64,000 bases of DNA from Microbacterium oxydans (GTDB taxonomy: Bacteria > Actinomycetota > Actinomycetes > Actinomycetales > Microbacteriaceae). Under the pieces are notes generated by a model that had not been told where the DNA came from, did no database searches, and saw nothing but the letters and a program-made list of their open reading frames with translations. Below, one piece after another: positions 16,052 to 22,498 of this stretch; positions within the stretch are counted from its first letter, which is position 1; every line of letters starts with the position of its first letter. The stretch covers positions 248,001 to 312,000 of the forward strand of contig NZ_FMIR01000018.1 of the NCBI RefSeq assembly GCF_900095745.1. Direction: 5' to 3'. The position numbers and the translations under genes are program-made.

Positions 16052-16096
16052 TGTAGCAGGAGCGGGGCTTGAACCCGCGACCTCACGATTATGAGT
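16052..16096 (-). repeat. Right attachment repeat within tRNA-Met
   Basis: 45 bp identical to 11904-11948. It covers the 3' half of the intact tRNA, and divergence begins in the anticodon stem. Confidence 0.9.
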
Positions 16097-16127
16097 CGTG
16101 CGCTCTAACCAGCTGAGCTACCCTGCC
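16054..16127 (-). tRNA. tRNA-Met (CAT), elongator
   Basis: 74-nt cloverleaf without encoded CCA: acceptor GGCAGGG, D arm GCTC...GAGC, anticodon arm CACGA-CTCATAA-TCGTG, T arm GCGGG-TTCAAGC-CCCGC. The CAT anticodon and a 5' end unlike the initiator suggest elongator Met; a lysidine-modified tRNA-Ile is less likely. It is intact despite being the island's integration site. Confidence 0.93.
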
Positions 16128-16161
16128 GCGAGGCATCCGTCCGCGTGAGAAGAATGCTGCG

Positions 16162-16233
16162 AGCCCCGAGTCAGGATTGAACTGACGACCCCTTCCTTAC
16201 CATGGAAGTGCTCTGCCACTGAGCTATCGGGGC
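16162..16233 (-). tRNA. tRNA-Thr (GGT)
   Basis: 72-nt cloverleaf: acceptor GCCCCGA / TCGGGGC, anticodon arm CTTCC-ATGGTAA-GGAAG, T loop TTCAATC. It is located 34 bp upstream of tRNA-Met on the same strand, so the pair is probably cotranscribed. Confidence 0.94.
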
Positions 16234-16301
16234 GTGCTGCCCCTCGCGGGGCAACCGTACGAGAATACCATCACTGTGGCGTCCTCATGAAATCCGGGCC
16301 G

Positions 16302-17549
16302 TCAGTAAGACGTCCGCCCGGCGTTCTCCTTGAGCCACGGCATCGGATCGATGGTCGACCCGTTGACGATGAGCTCGAAGTGCATGTGCGCGCCGTAGGA
16401 ACGGCCCGTGTTTCCGGTCTTGCCGACGACCGTGCCGACCTTGACGGTCTCGCCGGCCTTGACCTGCAGCGAACCGTACTGCATGTGCGAGTAGTGGCTC
16501 GTGATGACCGACCCGTCGATGACGTGGTCGATGTAGACGGTGACGCCGTAGGCGCCGCCCTGCTCGGTCGCGATCCGGACGGTGCCGTCGGCGATCGCCT
16601 GAACCGGGGCCCCGTCGCCGGGAACGAAGTCGATGCCCTCGTGCAGACGGCCGCTGCGCATGCCGTACCCGTAGCTCATGCCGACGCCGACCAGGAAGGG
16701 CCATTGGATGGCCGCGTCGGGGTCGTTCGTGAAGATCTCGCCCGAGTAGTTGATGCCCTGTTCGGCGGCGACCTGGACCAGCGAGACGGTGCTGAAGTCA
16801 TCGGATCGCGCGAGCGGCTCGTTCTCGACGCCCGAGGGTGCGACGAAGGCCTGGATCTCGTCATCGGCCGCCCCCTTCGCGTCGGCGGCAGCAGCCGAGA
16901 CCAGCGAGGTGGCCGCGACCGAGGTTCCCTGAACCGCGGCGACAGCCTCGGCGGGAAGAGTCATGGAGACGGCGAGGAGCCCTGCGAGGCTCATCACGCC
17001 GACGCTGGCACCGACGGCCACGACCTTGCGGAAGTTGCGCGGGCGGCGTGCAGCGACGTGGACGGGAGCCTCGGGCTGCGTGGAGTCCGCAACGGAGGAC
17101 GGCGTGTGCGCGGCCGAGAAGTCGGCCGTCGGGATCGAACCCGTGCGGAAAGCTCGGGATGCACGCTCGAAGGCATCGACATCGTCTTCGAGGGGCAACT
17201 CACTCGCCGGCTCCGGCGTCGAGTCGGCCGGTGCGGCGTCGATCTCATCTGCGGTCGCGATCTCGAGGATCTGCTCCCCCGCGTCGACGACGACCGGGGT
17301 GGCGGGAACATCGGCGATGATCGGCTCAGGCGTCGCGGCGATGAAAGGCTCGACGGGTGATTCGACGACGGCGTCATCGGAGGCCTGTCGCTGGCGAGCG
17401 GTACGACGGGAAAGCGGCGCGACGGCCGCGGCTTCTGCGGCCAAACTGGGTGCCGTCGTTCCCGCCGCGGAGGCTTCGGGGGCCTCGGTGCGGAGTCGGC
17501 TGGACCGGCGCGTGGGCGCAGAGGCAGCCTGGGAATTCTCGAAGGGCAA
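16302..17549 (-). CDS. M23 family peptidoglycan endopeptidase, membrane-anchored
   Basis: 415 aa. A long Ala/Pro/Glu-rich cytoplasmic or disordered N-terminus is followed by one membrane helix (VGVMSLAGLLAVSMTL, near residue 190) and a C-terminal LytM/M23 domain. The zinc ligands are all present: H303 and D307 (HEGID) and H390 in the HxH motif (H388-M-H390), so the enzyme should cut peptide cross-bridges in the wall outside the cell. The start is TTG at 17549, the only candidate before the frame closes, with a weak GAGAGAA site. Two hairpins lie in its leader. The N-terminal 180 residues are unusually long for the family. Confidence 0.85.
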   Translation of the reverse strand: MPFENSQAASAPTRRSSRLRTEAPEASAAGTTAPSLAAEAAAVAPLSRRTARQRQASDDAVVESPVEPFIAATPEPIIADVPATPVVVDAGEQILEIATADEIDAAPADSTPEPASELPLEDDVDAFERASRAFRTGSIPTADFSAAHTPSSVADSTQPEAPVHVAARRPRNFRKVVAVGASVGVMSLAGLLAVSMTLPAEAVAAVQGTSVAATSLVSAAAADAKGAADDEIQAFVAPSGVENEPLARSDDFSTVSLVQVAAEQGINYSGEIFTNDPDAAIQWPFLVGVGMSYGYGMRSGRLHEGIDFVPGDGAPVQAIADGTVRIATEQGGAYGVTVYIDHVIDGSVITSHYSHMQYGSLQVKAGETVKVGTVVGKTGNTGRSYGAHMHFELIVNGSTIDPMPWLKENAGRTSY

Positions 17550-17593
17550 AGCGTTTCTCTCGGTTGTGCGTCAAGCTTCGGGCGCAAACTCAG

Positions 17594-17645
17594 ACTTTCA
17601 CCTTCGGGTGGCGAAAGTAACGATCGGGTAAACCCTACCCTGATC
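17594..17645 (-). promoter_or_regulatory. Two hairpins in the 5' leader of the M23 gene
   Basis: Stem 1 at 17594-17618 has 9-bp arms with one wobble and a 7-nt loop. Stem 2 at 17622-17645 has arms GATCgGGTA / TACCCtGATC. They fill the gap between the upstream gene's stop and the peptidase start. Either could end the upstream transcript or control the peptidase. No known riboswitch consensus was recognised. Confidence 0.4.
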
Positions 17646-17668
17646 AGCCTGGGAATGCCATGAATCGG

Positions 17669-18463
17669 TCAGTGTTTCGGGTCGAGGATCTCGAGTAGTC
17701 GAGCATGCACATCGCGGCCCCCGGCGACCAGCATCGGCCGCGTCGACTCGATGTCGATCCTGGAGACGTGGCCTCCCGCCTCCGTGATCAGGAGCGCCCC
17801 GGCGGCGTGGTCCCAGGGGCGGAGCCCGCGCTCGAAGTACCCGTCGAGGCGCCCGGCCGCGACGTAGGCGAGGTCGAGCGCCGCGGCACCCATGCGTCGG
17901 AGATCACGCGCCATCGGCATGACGCGCGCCACCGTGGCGAGATCGCCGTCGTGGGTCGCGGGGTCGTAGCCGAACCCGGTGCCGAGCAGCGCTCCCGCCG
18001 GAGTCTCCTCGGTCACCGCGAGCCGGCTCCCCTCCAACCATGCTCCGTGGCCACGCACCGCTGTGAATACCTCTCCGAGCGCAGGCGCGTTGACGGCGGC
18101 GGCGAGCGCCACCCAGGTCTCGGGGTCGGGCTCGCCCTGCACCGCGGCGATGCTCACGTTGTACGCCGGGATGCCGTAGGCGTAGTTCACCGTGCCGTCG
18201 ATCGGATCGACGACCCACGTGATCCCGCTCGCACCCGGCTCGGCGCCCGACTCTTCGCCGAGGAAGCCGTCGTCGGGACGGGCGGCGCGCAGTCGCTCTC
18301 GGATGAGCGCCTCGACCTCGCGGTCGGCGTCCGTCACGATGTCGGCGAGCGTCGTCTTGGTGGCGGCGAGACGCACCCCGTCACGCCGACGCGCGCGAGC
18401 GAGCTCTCCTGCTTCCCGGGCGATCTCGGTCGCGAGTTCGCCGAGCTCGAGTTCGGTCGTCAC
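17669..18463 (-). CDS. Inositol monophosphatase family protein
   Basis: Mg-dependent sugar-phosphate phosphatase of 264 aa. Metal-site motifs are GEES (in place of the usual GEE), WVVDPIDGT and the C-terminal WDHAAGALLITEAGG; all are intact. Family members hydrolyse inositol-1-phosphate, fructose-1,6-bisphosphate, PAP or histidinol phosphate, and the sequence does not settle which. The start is GTG at 18463, overlapping the upstream gene's stop by 4 bp (GTGA), so the pair is translationally coupled. An extended reading upstream lies inside that neighbour and is rejected. Confidence 0.88.
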   Translation of the reverse strand: MTTELELGELATEIAREAGELARARRRDGVRLAATKTTLADIVTDADREVEALIRERLRAARPDDGFLGEESGAEPGASGITWVVDPIDGTVNYAYGIPAYNVSIAAVQGEPDPETWVALAAAVNAPALGEVFTAVRGHGAWLEGSRLAVTEETPAGALLGTGFGYDPATHDGDLATVARVMPMARDLRRMGAAALDLAYVAAGRLDGYFERGLRPWDHAAGALLITEAGGHVSRIDIESTRPMLVAGGRDVHARLLEILDPKH

Positions 18464-19458
18464 TGTGCAGGGTGCTGGGGCGCGGGCGGCGGCGGCGGGA
18501 ACGCCTGCGGTTCGCCCTGCTGCGGGGCCAATGGCTGGCCTCCGGCGGCGGGTGCGGGCGGAACGAGGTGGCCACCCGGCGCGGTGGGCGGTGCGAACTG
18601 CGGCGGCGCCGACTGCGGCGGCGTGGGCTGCGGAGGTGCAGGCTGGGGTGCCACCGGGAAGCTCGACGTGGGCGCGGCAAGCTGGGGCTGTGCAGGAGTC
18701 CGGTACCCGGTGTAGTAGGCGTTCCAGTCCGGCGACGAGTCGGGCAGCGCCGGCAGCGGGGTGACGCCGTCGGCGTAGGTCGGCCACGACGGCGCCGGCG
18801 CGACGCCACGAGCAGGCGACGCCTTCTTCTTCGGCGCGAACAGCGCGTTGAGCAGCGGGATGAGCGTGGTTCCGACGGCGACGAGGATCGTGAGCGCGAC
18901 GACGATCCGCCAGTAGAGCTCGCCGTAGTGGAAGGTGTTCGGGAAGGCGAGGAAGAACACGAGCATGCCGACGAGTCCGACCAGGAACGTGATCGTGACG
19001 ATGTAGATCACACGTGTGAAGGTCGTGATGTGCCGCTGCGCGGCCGGAGTGAACAGCCGCACATGCAGGAGGGCGAGCTGCAGGATGCCGATGACGAGCA
19101 GCAGCTGGAAGAAGCGCTCGGCTCCGAAGAACATGCCGTCTTCGGGGAGCCAGATCTTGACGGCGCCGACGAGCAGCGCGACGATCCAGCTCACCATGCT
19201 GGCCAGTTGCAGCCAGTCAGGGCGATTCGGGGCGAGGCCCGCCTCGAGGATCGCGATCCCTGCGAAGGCCGCAAGGAGCAGGATCGTGAGGAAAGCTCGT
19301 CCGATCAGCCCGTCCTGATCCCCCACGAGCACCCAGATGACGCACACGAGCGCCGCGGCGATCAGTGCCCCGATGGCGATCCAGAGGGACCCTCTGATCA
19401 GCAGCGACATATTCTTCTTCTCACCCTGCGGCTGCGTGGTGATGTCCGGCTGGGACAT
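18460..19458 (-). CDS. Multi-pass membrane protein with proline-rich tail
   Basis: Not assigned to a family. 332 aa with about seven hydrophobic helices in residues 15-220 and then a cytoplasmic-looking tail of over 100 residues dominated by Pro, Ala and Gln (runs such as PPQPTPPQSAPPQFAPP). The start is the ATG of MSQPDIT, preceded by GAGAGG; an ATG 33 bp earlier has poorer spacing. Such tails often bind partner proteins at the membrane. It is coupled to the phosphatase gene downstream, though a shared pathway is not evident. Confidence 0.65.
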   Translation of the reverse strand: MSQPDITTQPQGEKKNMSLLIRGSLWIAIGALIAAALVCVIWVLVGDQDGLIGRAFLTILLLAAFAGIAILEAGLAPNRPDWLQLASMVSWIVALLVGAVKIWLPEDGMFFGAERFFQLLLVIGILQLALLHVRLFTPAAQRHITTFTRVIYIVTITFLVGLVGMLVFFLAFPNTFHYGELYWRIVVALTILVAVGTTLIPLLNALFAPKKKASPARGVAPAPSWPTYADGVTPLPALPDSSPDWNAYYTGYRTPAQPQLAAPTSSFPVAPQPAPPQPTPPQSAPPQFAPPTAPGGHLVPPAPAAGGQPLAPQQGEPQAFPPPPPAPQHPAQ

Positions 19459-19575
19459 GGTGATCCTCTCGTCGAGCGGCGATGCCTTCATCCTGCCACG
19501 CGCATCGCCGCAGGCGACGGTCGAGCGCCGCGCTGAGGAGAAGTCTTCACTCCACGCCGACGGGGGGAGGAGAAG

Positions 19576-20376
19576 TCAGCCCGACTTCCTTGCGGACGCG
19601 GCGGCGAAGGCCGCGACCCTCGCCTGCGCATCCGGAGTCTCCAGGGCTGCGCCGATCGAGCGCGCCTCTTCCGTGAGCTGCTCGACGAACGAGCGCTCGG
19701 GCTGCGAGCGCACGAGCCGCTTCGCCTGTCCGTACGCGTCGGCCGCTCCGGCGAGCCAGAAGCGTGCGATCTCCTCGCCGCGGGTCCGCACGGCATCTGC
19801 CTCAGCAGCACCGTCCGCGCCTTCCACCGACTCGGCGACGAGCCCCCACTCCACGGCCTCCGCTGCCGACAGCAACCGGTCTTGGAGCACGAGCTGCAGC
19901 GCGCGGCGCTGGCCGACCGCCCTGGCGAGCTGCGCCGAGACCGAGAGGTCGGGAGTCAGGCCGATGTTCGCGTACAGGCTGCCGAGCTTGGAACGCGACC
20001 CGACGACGGCGTAGTCACTGGAGAGCAGAATGCCGAGGCCTCCGCCGGCCGTAGTGCCATGTGCGGCGGCGACGACGGGCACCGAAGACTCGGTGAGCGA
20101 CCGGATACCGGCGTTGATCACCTCGGCGAGCGCGGTGATCTCCGCCCCGGATGCGCCCATCGTCGTGGCCATGTCTATGACGTCGCCGCCGGCGCAGAAG
20201 GCCGGACCTGCCGCATCGATCAGGATCGCCTTCACGTCGGGCCGCGACGTCGCCTCGGCGGTCGCATCCTTCCACGCGTGGGCGAGGTCGGCGTTGAACG
20301 CGTTGAGCCGGGCGGGACGGTTCAGCGTGAGCCGGGCCATACCCTCTTCGACGGTGAACAGGATGGCATCACTCAT
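19576..20376 (-). CDS. Enoyl-CoA hydratase/isomerase family protein
   Basis: Crotonase-fold enzyme of 266 aa acting on acyl-CoA in the cytoplasm. Oxyanion-hole segments are present (GPAFCAGGDV and HGTTAGGGLG). The usual first catalytic Glu of hydratases is not at its expected place, while GLTPDLS carries an Asp like isomerases of the PaaG/ECI type, so isomerisation is at least as likely as hydration. It is a single gene, 45 bp from the next minus-strand gene, with no fatty-acid oxidation partners nearby. Confidence 0.82.
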   Translation of the reverse strand: MSDAILFTVEEGMARLTLNRPARLNAFNADLAHAWKDATAEATSRPDVKAILIDAAGPAFCAGGDVIDMATTMGASGAEITALAEVINAGIRSLTESSVPVVAAAHGTTAGGGLGILLSSDYAVVGSRSKLGSLYANIGLTPDLSVSAQLARAVGQRRALQLVLQDRLLSAAEAVEWGLVAESVEGADGAAEADAVRTRGEEIARFWLAGAADAYGQAKRLVRSQPERSFVEQLTEEARSIGAALETPDAQARVAAFAAASARKSG

Positions 20377-20421
20377 GGCTTCTCCTTCGAGCGCAGGACG
20401 TGTGGTCCAGCGTAACCGTGA

Positions 20422-20913
20422 TCAGTTCTGCTCCCAGACCTGCGAGACGAAGCGCTCCATCCGGCGCCGCGTGCCGTCGAGGCGGAAGTCGACCTGTCCT
20501 GGCGTCCTGATCTCGTTGGGCGCGAGCGGATGCGCGAGGCGCACGTTCTCGTGGCAGGACAGGTCGGCGCACATGTACGTGCCGAACGAGTCCCCTCGGT
20601 GCCCCGCCTCGCCCGCGCGCCGAGCGGAGAGGAGCGCGATCTGGTTGCCGGGCTGCATGGTGTGGCAGATGTTGCACAGGCCGGAGCGTCCGCGTCCCGG
20701 CTCGGTGGCGCGGAGCACGATGCCGACGACGCCGTCCTCGTGCGGGATCAGCACATAGCCGCGGCGAGTGGCGCTCGGATCCTGCCAGGCGAAGAAGTCG
20801 AGGTAGTCCCAGTCGACGAGCAGGAAGTCGTGCGGCATCTCCATGGTCCGCAGCTCATCGGCATCCGCATTGACGAACGATGACCTGACGTCGGCCTCTG
20901 TGAGCGGTCGCAT
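20422..20913 (-). CDS. FusB-like treble-clef zinc-finger protein (EF-G-binding family)
   Basis: 163 aa. The C-terminal half has four cysteines at 80, 83, 115 and 120 (CxxC...Cx4C), the spacing of the zinc finger by which FusB/FusC proteins bind elongation factor G and free it from ribosomes stalled by fusidic acid. The N-terminal half is shorter than in FusB itself, and actinobacterial homologues are annotated only as FBP-domain proteins. Ribosome or EF-G binding is therefore a family-based inference; a role in resistance is unproven. It is flanked by unrelated metabolic genes. Confidence 0.75.
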   Translation of the reverse strand: MRPLTEADVRSSFVNADADELRTMEMPHDFLLVDWDYLDFFAWQDPSATRRGYVLIPHEDGVVGIVLRATEPGRGRSGLCNICHTMQPGNQIALLSARRAGEAGHRGDSFGTYMCADLSCHENVRLAHPLAPNEIRTPGQVDFRLDGTRRRMERFVSQVWEQN

Positions 20914-20922
20914 CGCTCCAGT

Positions 20923-21822
20923 CTATGAACGGGTGGCACCCGAAGGCGCCGCGACGCCCTCAGCGCCCTCGCCCGATCGATCCCGGATGAGGAAGCCGAA
21001 GCCGAATGCGATGAAGAACATCAGCACCCCGTAGACGGCGGCGGGCAGGCTCAGCTCCACCGAGCCGAGCACGGACTGCGCGATGACGATCGCGAGCGTC
21101 GCGTTGTGGATGCCGATCTCGAACGACGTGGCGATCGCCTGCCGCTTCCCCACCCGCAGCATCCGTGGGATCAGGAACCCGATGGTCAGGCTGATCAGAC
21201 AGAACAGCACGGTGATGAGGGCGAGCTGCGTGAAGTTGGCCACCAGCAGCGTCCAGTTCGAGGCGACCGCGCCCGCGATCACGACGATCAGGATGATCAC
21301 CGAGGCGATGCGCACCGGCTTGTCCATGCCGGTGGCGAACTTCGGCCAGTAGCGCCGCACGATCATGCCCAGTGCGACCGGCAGCAGCACGATCGCGAAC
21401 ACCTCGAGGGCCTTCGACCACTGCAGGCCGAGCCGGTCGTCGAACGGCTCGAAGTAGGCGATGGCGAAGTTGGTGATGATCGGCAGTGTGATCACCGCGA
21501 TGACCGAGTTCACCGCCGTGAGCGAGATGTTCAGCGCGATGTCTCCGCGGAACAGATGGCTGTAGAGGTTGGCGGTGGTCCCGCCCGGGGATGCGGCCAG
21601 CATCATCATGCCGACGGCCAGGATCGGGGGGAGTTGGAACGCCAGCACGAGTCCGAAGCAGATGGCCGGCAGCACGACGAGCTGACAGAGCAGCGCGATG
21701 ATCACCGCCTTCGGCTGCTTCAGAACCCTCGCGAAGTCGGCGAGGGTGAGGCTGAGACCGAGGCCCAGCATGATGATGCCGAGAGCGACGGGCAGTCCGA
21801 TGGTGGTCAACGCTGATCCCAT
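20923..21822 (-). CDS. Bile acid:sodium symporter family transporter (BASS)
   Basis: 299 aa with nine to ten hydrophobic helices and the family's GGTTANLYSHL and GIHNATLAIVIA segments, which line the sodium-dependent substrate site. Bacterial BASS proteins move organic anions such as pantoate, 2-keto acids or steroids; the ligand here is unknown. The start is the ATG of MGSALTT. The frame stays open far upstream, but that part overlaps the divergent DUF2087 gene and has no family resemblance, so it is excluded. Confidence 0.88.
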   Translation of the reverse strand: MGSALTTIGLPVALGIIMLGLGLSLTLADFARVLKQPKAVIIALLCQLVVLPAICFGLVLAFQLPPILAVGMMMLAASPGGTTANLYSHLFRGDIALNISLTAVNSVIAVITLPIITNFAIAYFEPFDDRLGLQWSKALEVFAIVLLPVALGMIVRRYWPKFATGMDKPVRIASVIILIVVIAGAVASNWTLLVANFTQLALITVLFCLISLTIGFLIPRMLRVGKRQAIATSFEIGIHNATLAIVIAQSVLGSVELSLPAAVYGVLMFFIAFGFGFLIRDRSGEGAEGVAAPSGATRS

Positions 21823-21958
21823 GGGACTCAGTGTGGCGGATGGAGGACCTCGGTGCCACCCATATATCGCGTCGAGACGAGCACACGAAGTAGCCTGCAG
21901 GAGGTCCCCACCGCTCGATGCGGGAGCGGGGGCGACCCGGAGGAAGAAGGATGGTGCG

Positions 21959-22477
21959 ATGGAAGACTCACACGCGTGGCGCCCGCTGATCGCCCTGTTC
22001 GCGAACCCCGAGACCCGCCGCGTCGCCGCCGAGGTGATGCTGGGCGGAACTCTCACATCAGCCGTGGAAGGCCTCTCGCCGTCTCGACGCCGACGTGTGA
22101 CGGAGGCGGTCGTGCAGAGCGGCCTGGTCGACGCGGAGACCCAGGCGCTCGCGCCTGACGTGTTCCGAGAGATCCTCGCATCGGCGCCCGTGCCGCGGCG
22201 GCAGGGGATCGAGCGGTTCGTCGACGGAAAGCGCATCCGCCAGTACCCGGCCAACCTCGAAGAACGCGGAGAGCTCCTCGCCTGGGTCGCCAGAGGGGTG
22301 TTCGGAGCAGACGAAGTCCTGACCGAACGCGAGGTGAATGCGCGACTTCTGCCGTATTCCGAAGATGTCGCCGTGCTCCGCCGCTACCTCGTGGATTACC
22401 AGCTCGTGGAACGTCGCTCGGACGGCACCCAGTACGCGTTGGCCGTCAGTGGACCGGTCGTCCCGACGGACGAGTGA
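21959..22477 (+). CDS. DUF2087 domain protein, probable transcription regulator
   Basis: 172 aa. The N-terminal 90 residues look helical and may form a helix-turn-helix of the ArsR-like sort; residues about 95-165 match the DUF2087 pattern (RIRQYPANLEERGELLAWVA ... EREVNARLL ... LRRYLVDYQLVER). DUF2087 is often found fused to or behind winged-helix regulators. The start is the ATG preceded by GGAGGAAGAAGG with a rather long gap. It is divergent from the BASS transporter gene and convergent with the sigma-factor gene, whose stop lies 21 bp away. Confidence 0.7.
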   Translation: MEDSHAWRPLIALFANPETRRVAAEVMLGGTLTSAVEGLSPSRRRRVTEAVVQSGLVDAETQALAPDVFREILASAPVPRRQGIERFVDGKRIRQYPANLEERGELLAWVARGVFGADEVLTEREVNARLLPYSEDVAVLRRYLVDYQLVERRSDGTQYALAVSGPVVPTDE

Positions 22478-22498
22478 CAGCTACTGCTCTGAGGAGCG

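Larger units (their letters stand above)
11904..16096. mobile_element. 4.1-kb genomic island in tRNA-Met(CAT), no integrase
   Basis: Flanked by 45-bp perfect direct repeats of the tRNA 3' half; the repeat-to-repeat distance is 4148 bp. The interior is visibly richer in A and T than the surrounding DNA, most clearly in the DUF2971 and ATPase genes. It encodes a DUF2971 protein and a P-loop ATPase on the minus strand, and a DUF3800 protein and a 59-aa Cys/His peptide on the plus strand. No recombinase, excisionase or replication gene is recognisable, so it is either a decayed element or a satellite that uses an integrase encoded elsewhere. A phased repeat occurs near both ends and once inside. 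Confidence 0.85.

Noticed and set aside
15702..16094. A plus-strand frame ending GAGLEPATSRL near tRNA-Met
   Set aside because: That ending is the well-known translation artefact of the antisense of a tRNA T arm. The supported short gene here is the 59-aa frame at 15763 in a different frame.
17550..17668. c-di-AMP (ydaO-type) riboswitch before the M23 gene
   Set aside because: Such switches are common upstream of actinobacterial wall hydrolases, but the leader is only about 120 nt and lacks the conserved core I would expect. Kept only as unexplained hairpins.
20923..22254. A 443-aa reading of the BASS transporter
   Set aside because: The first 144 codons overlap the divergent DUF2087 gene and show no family resemblance; the true start is at 21822.
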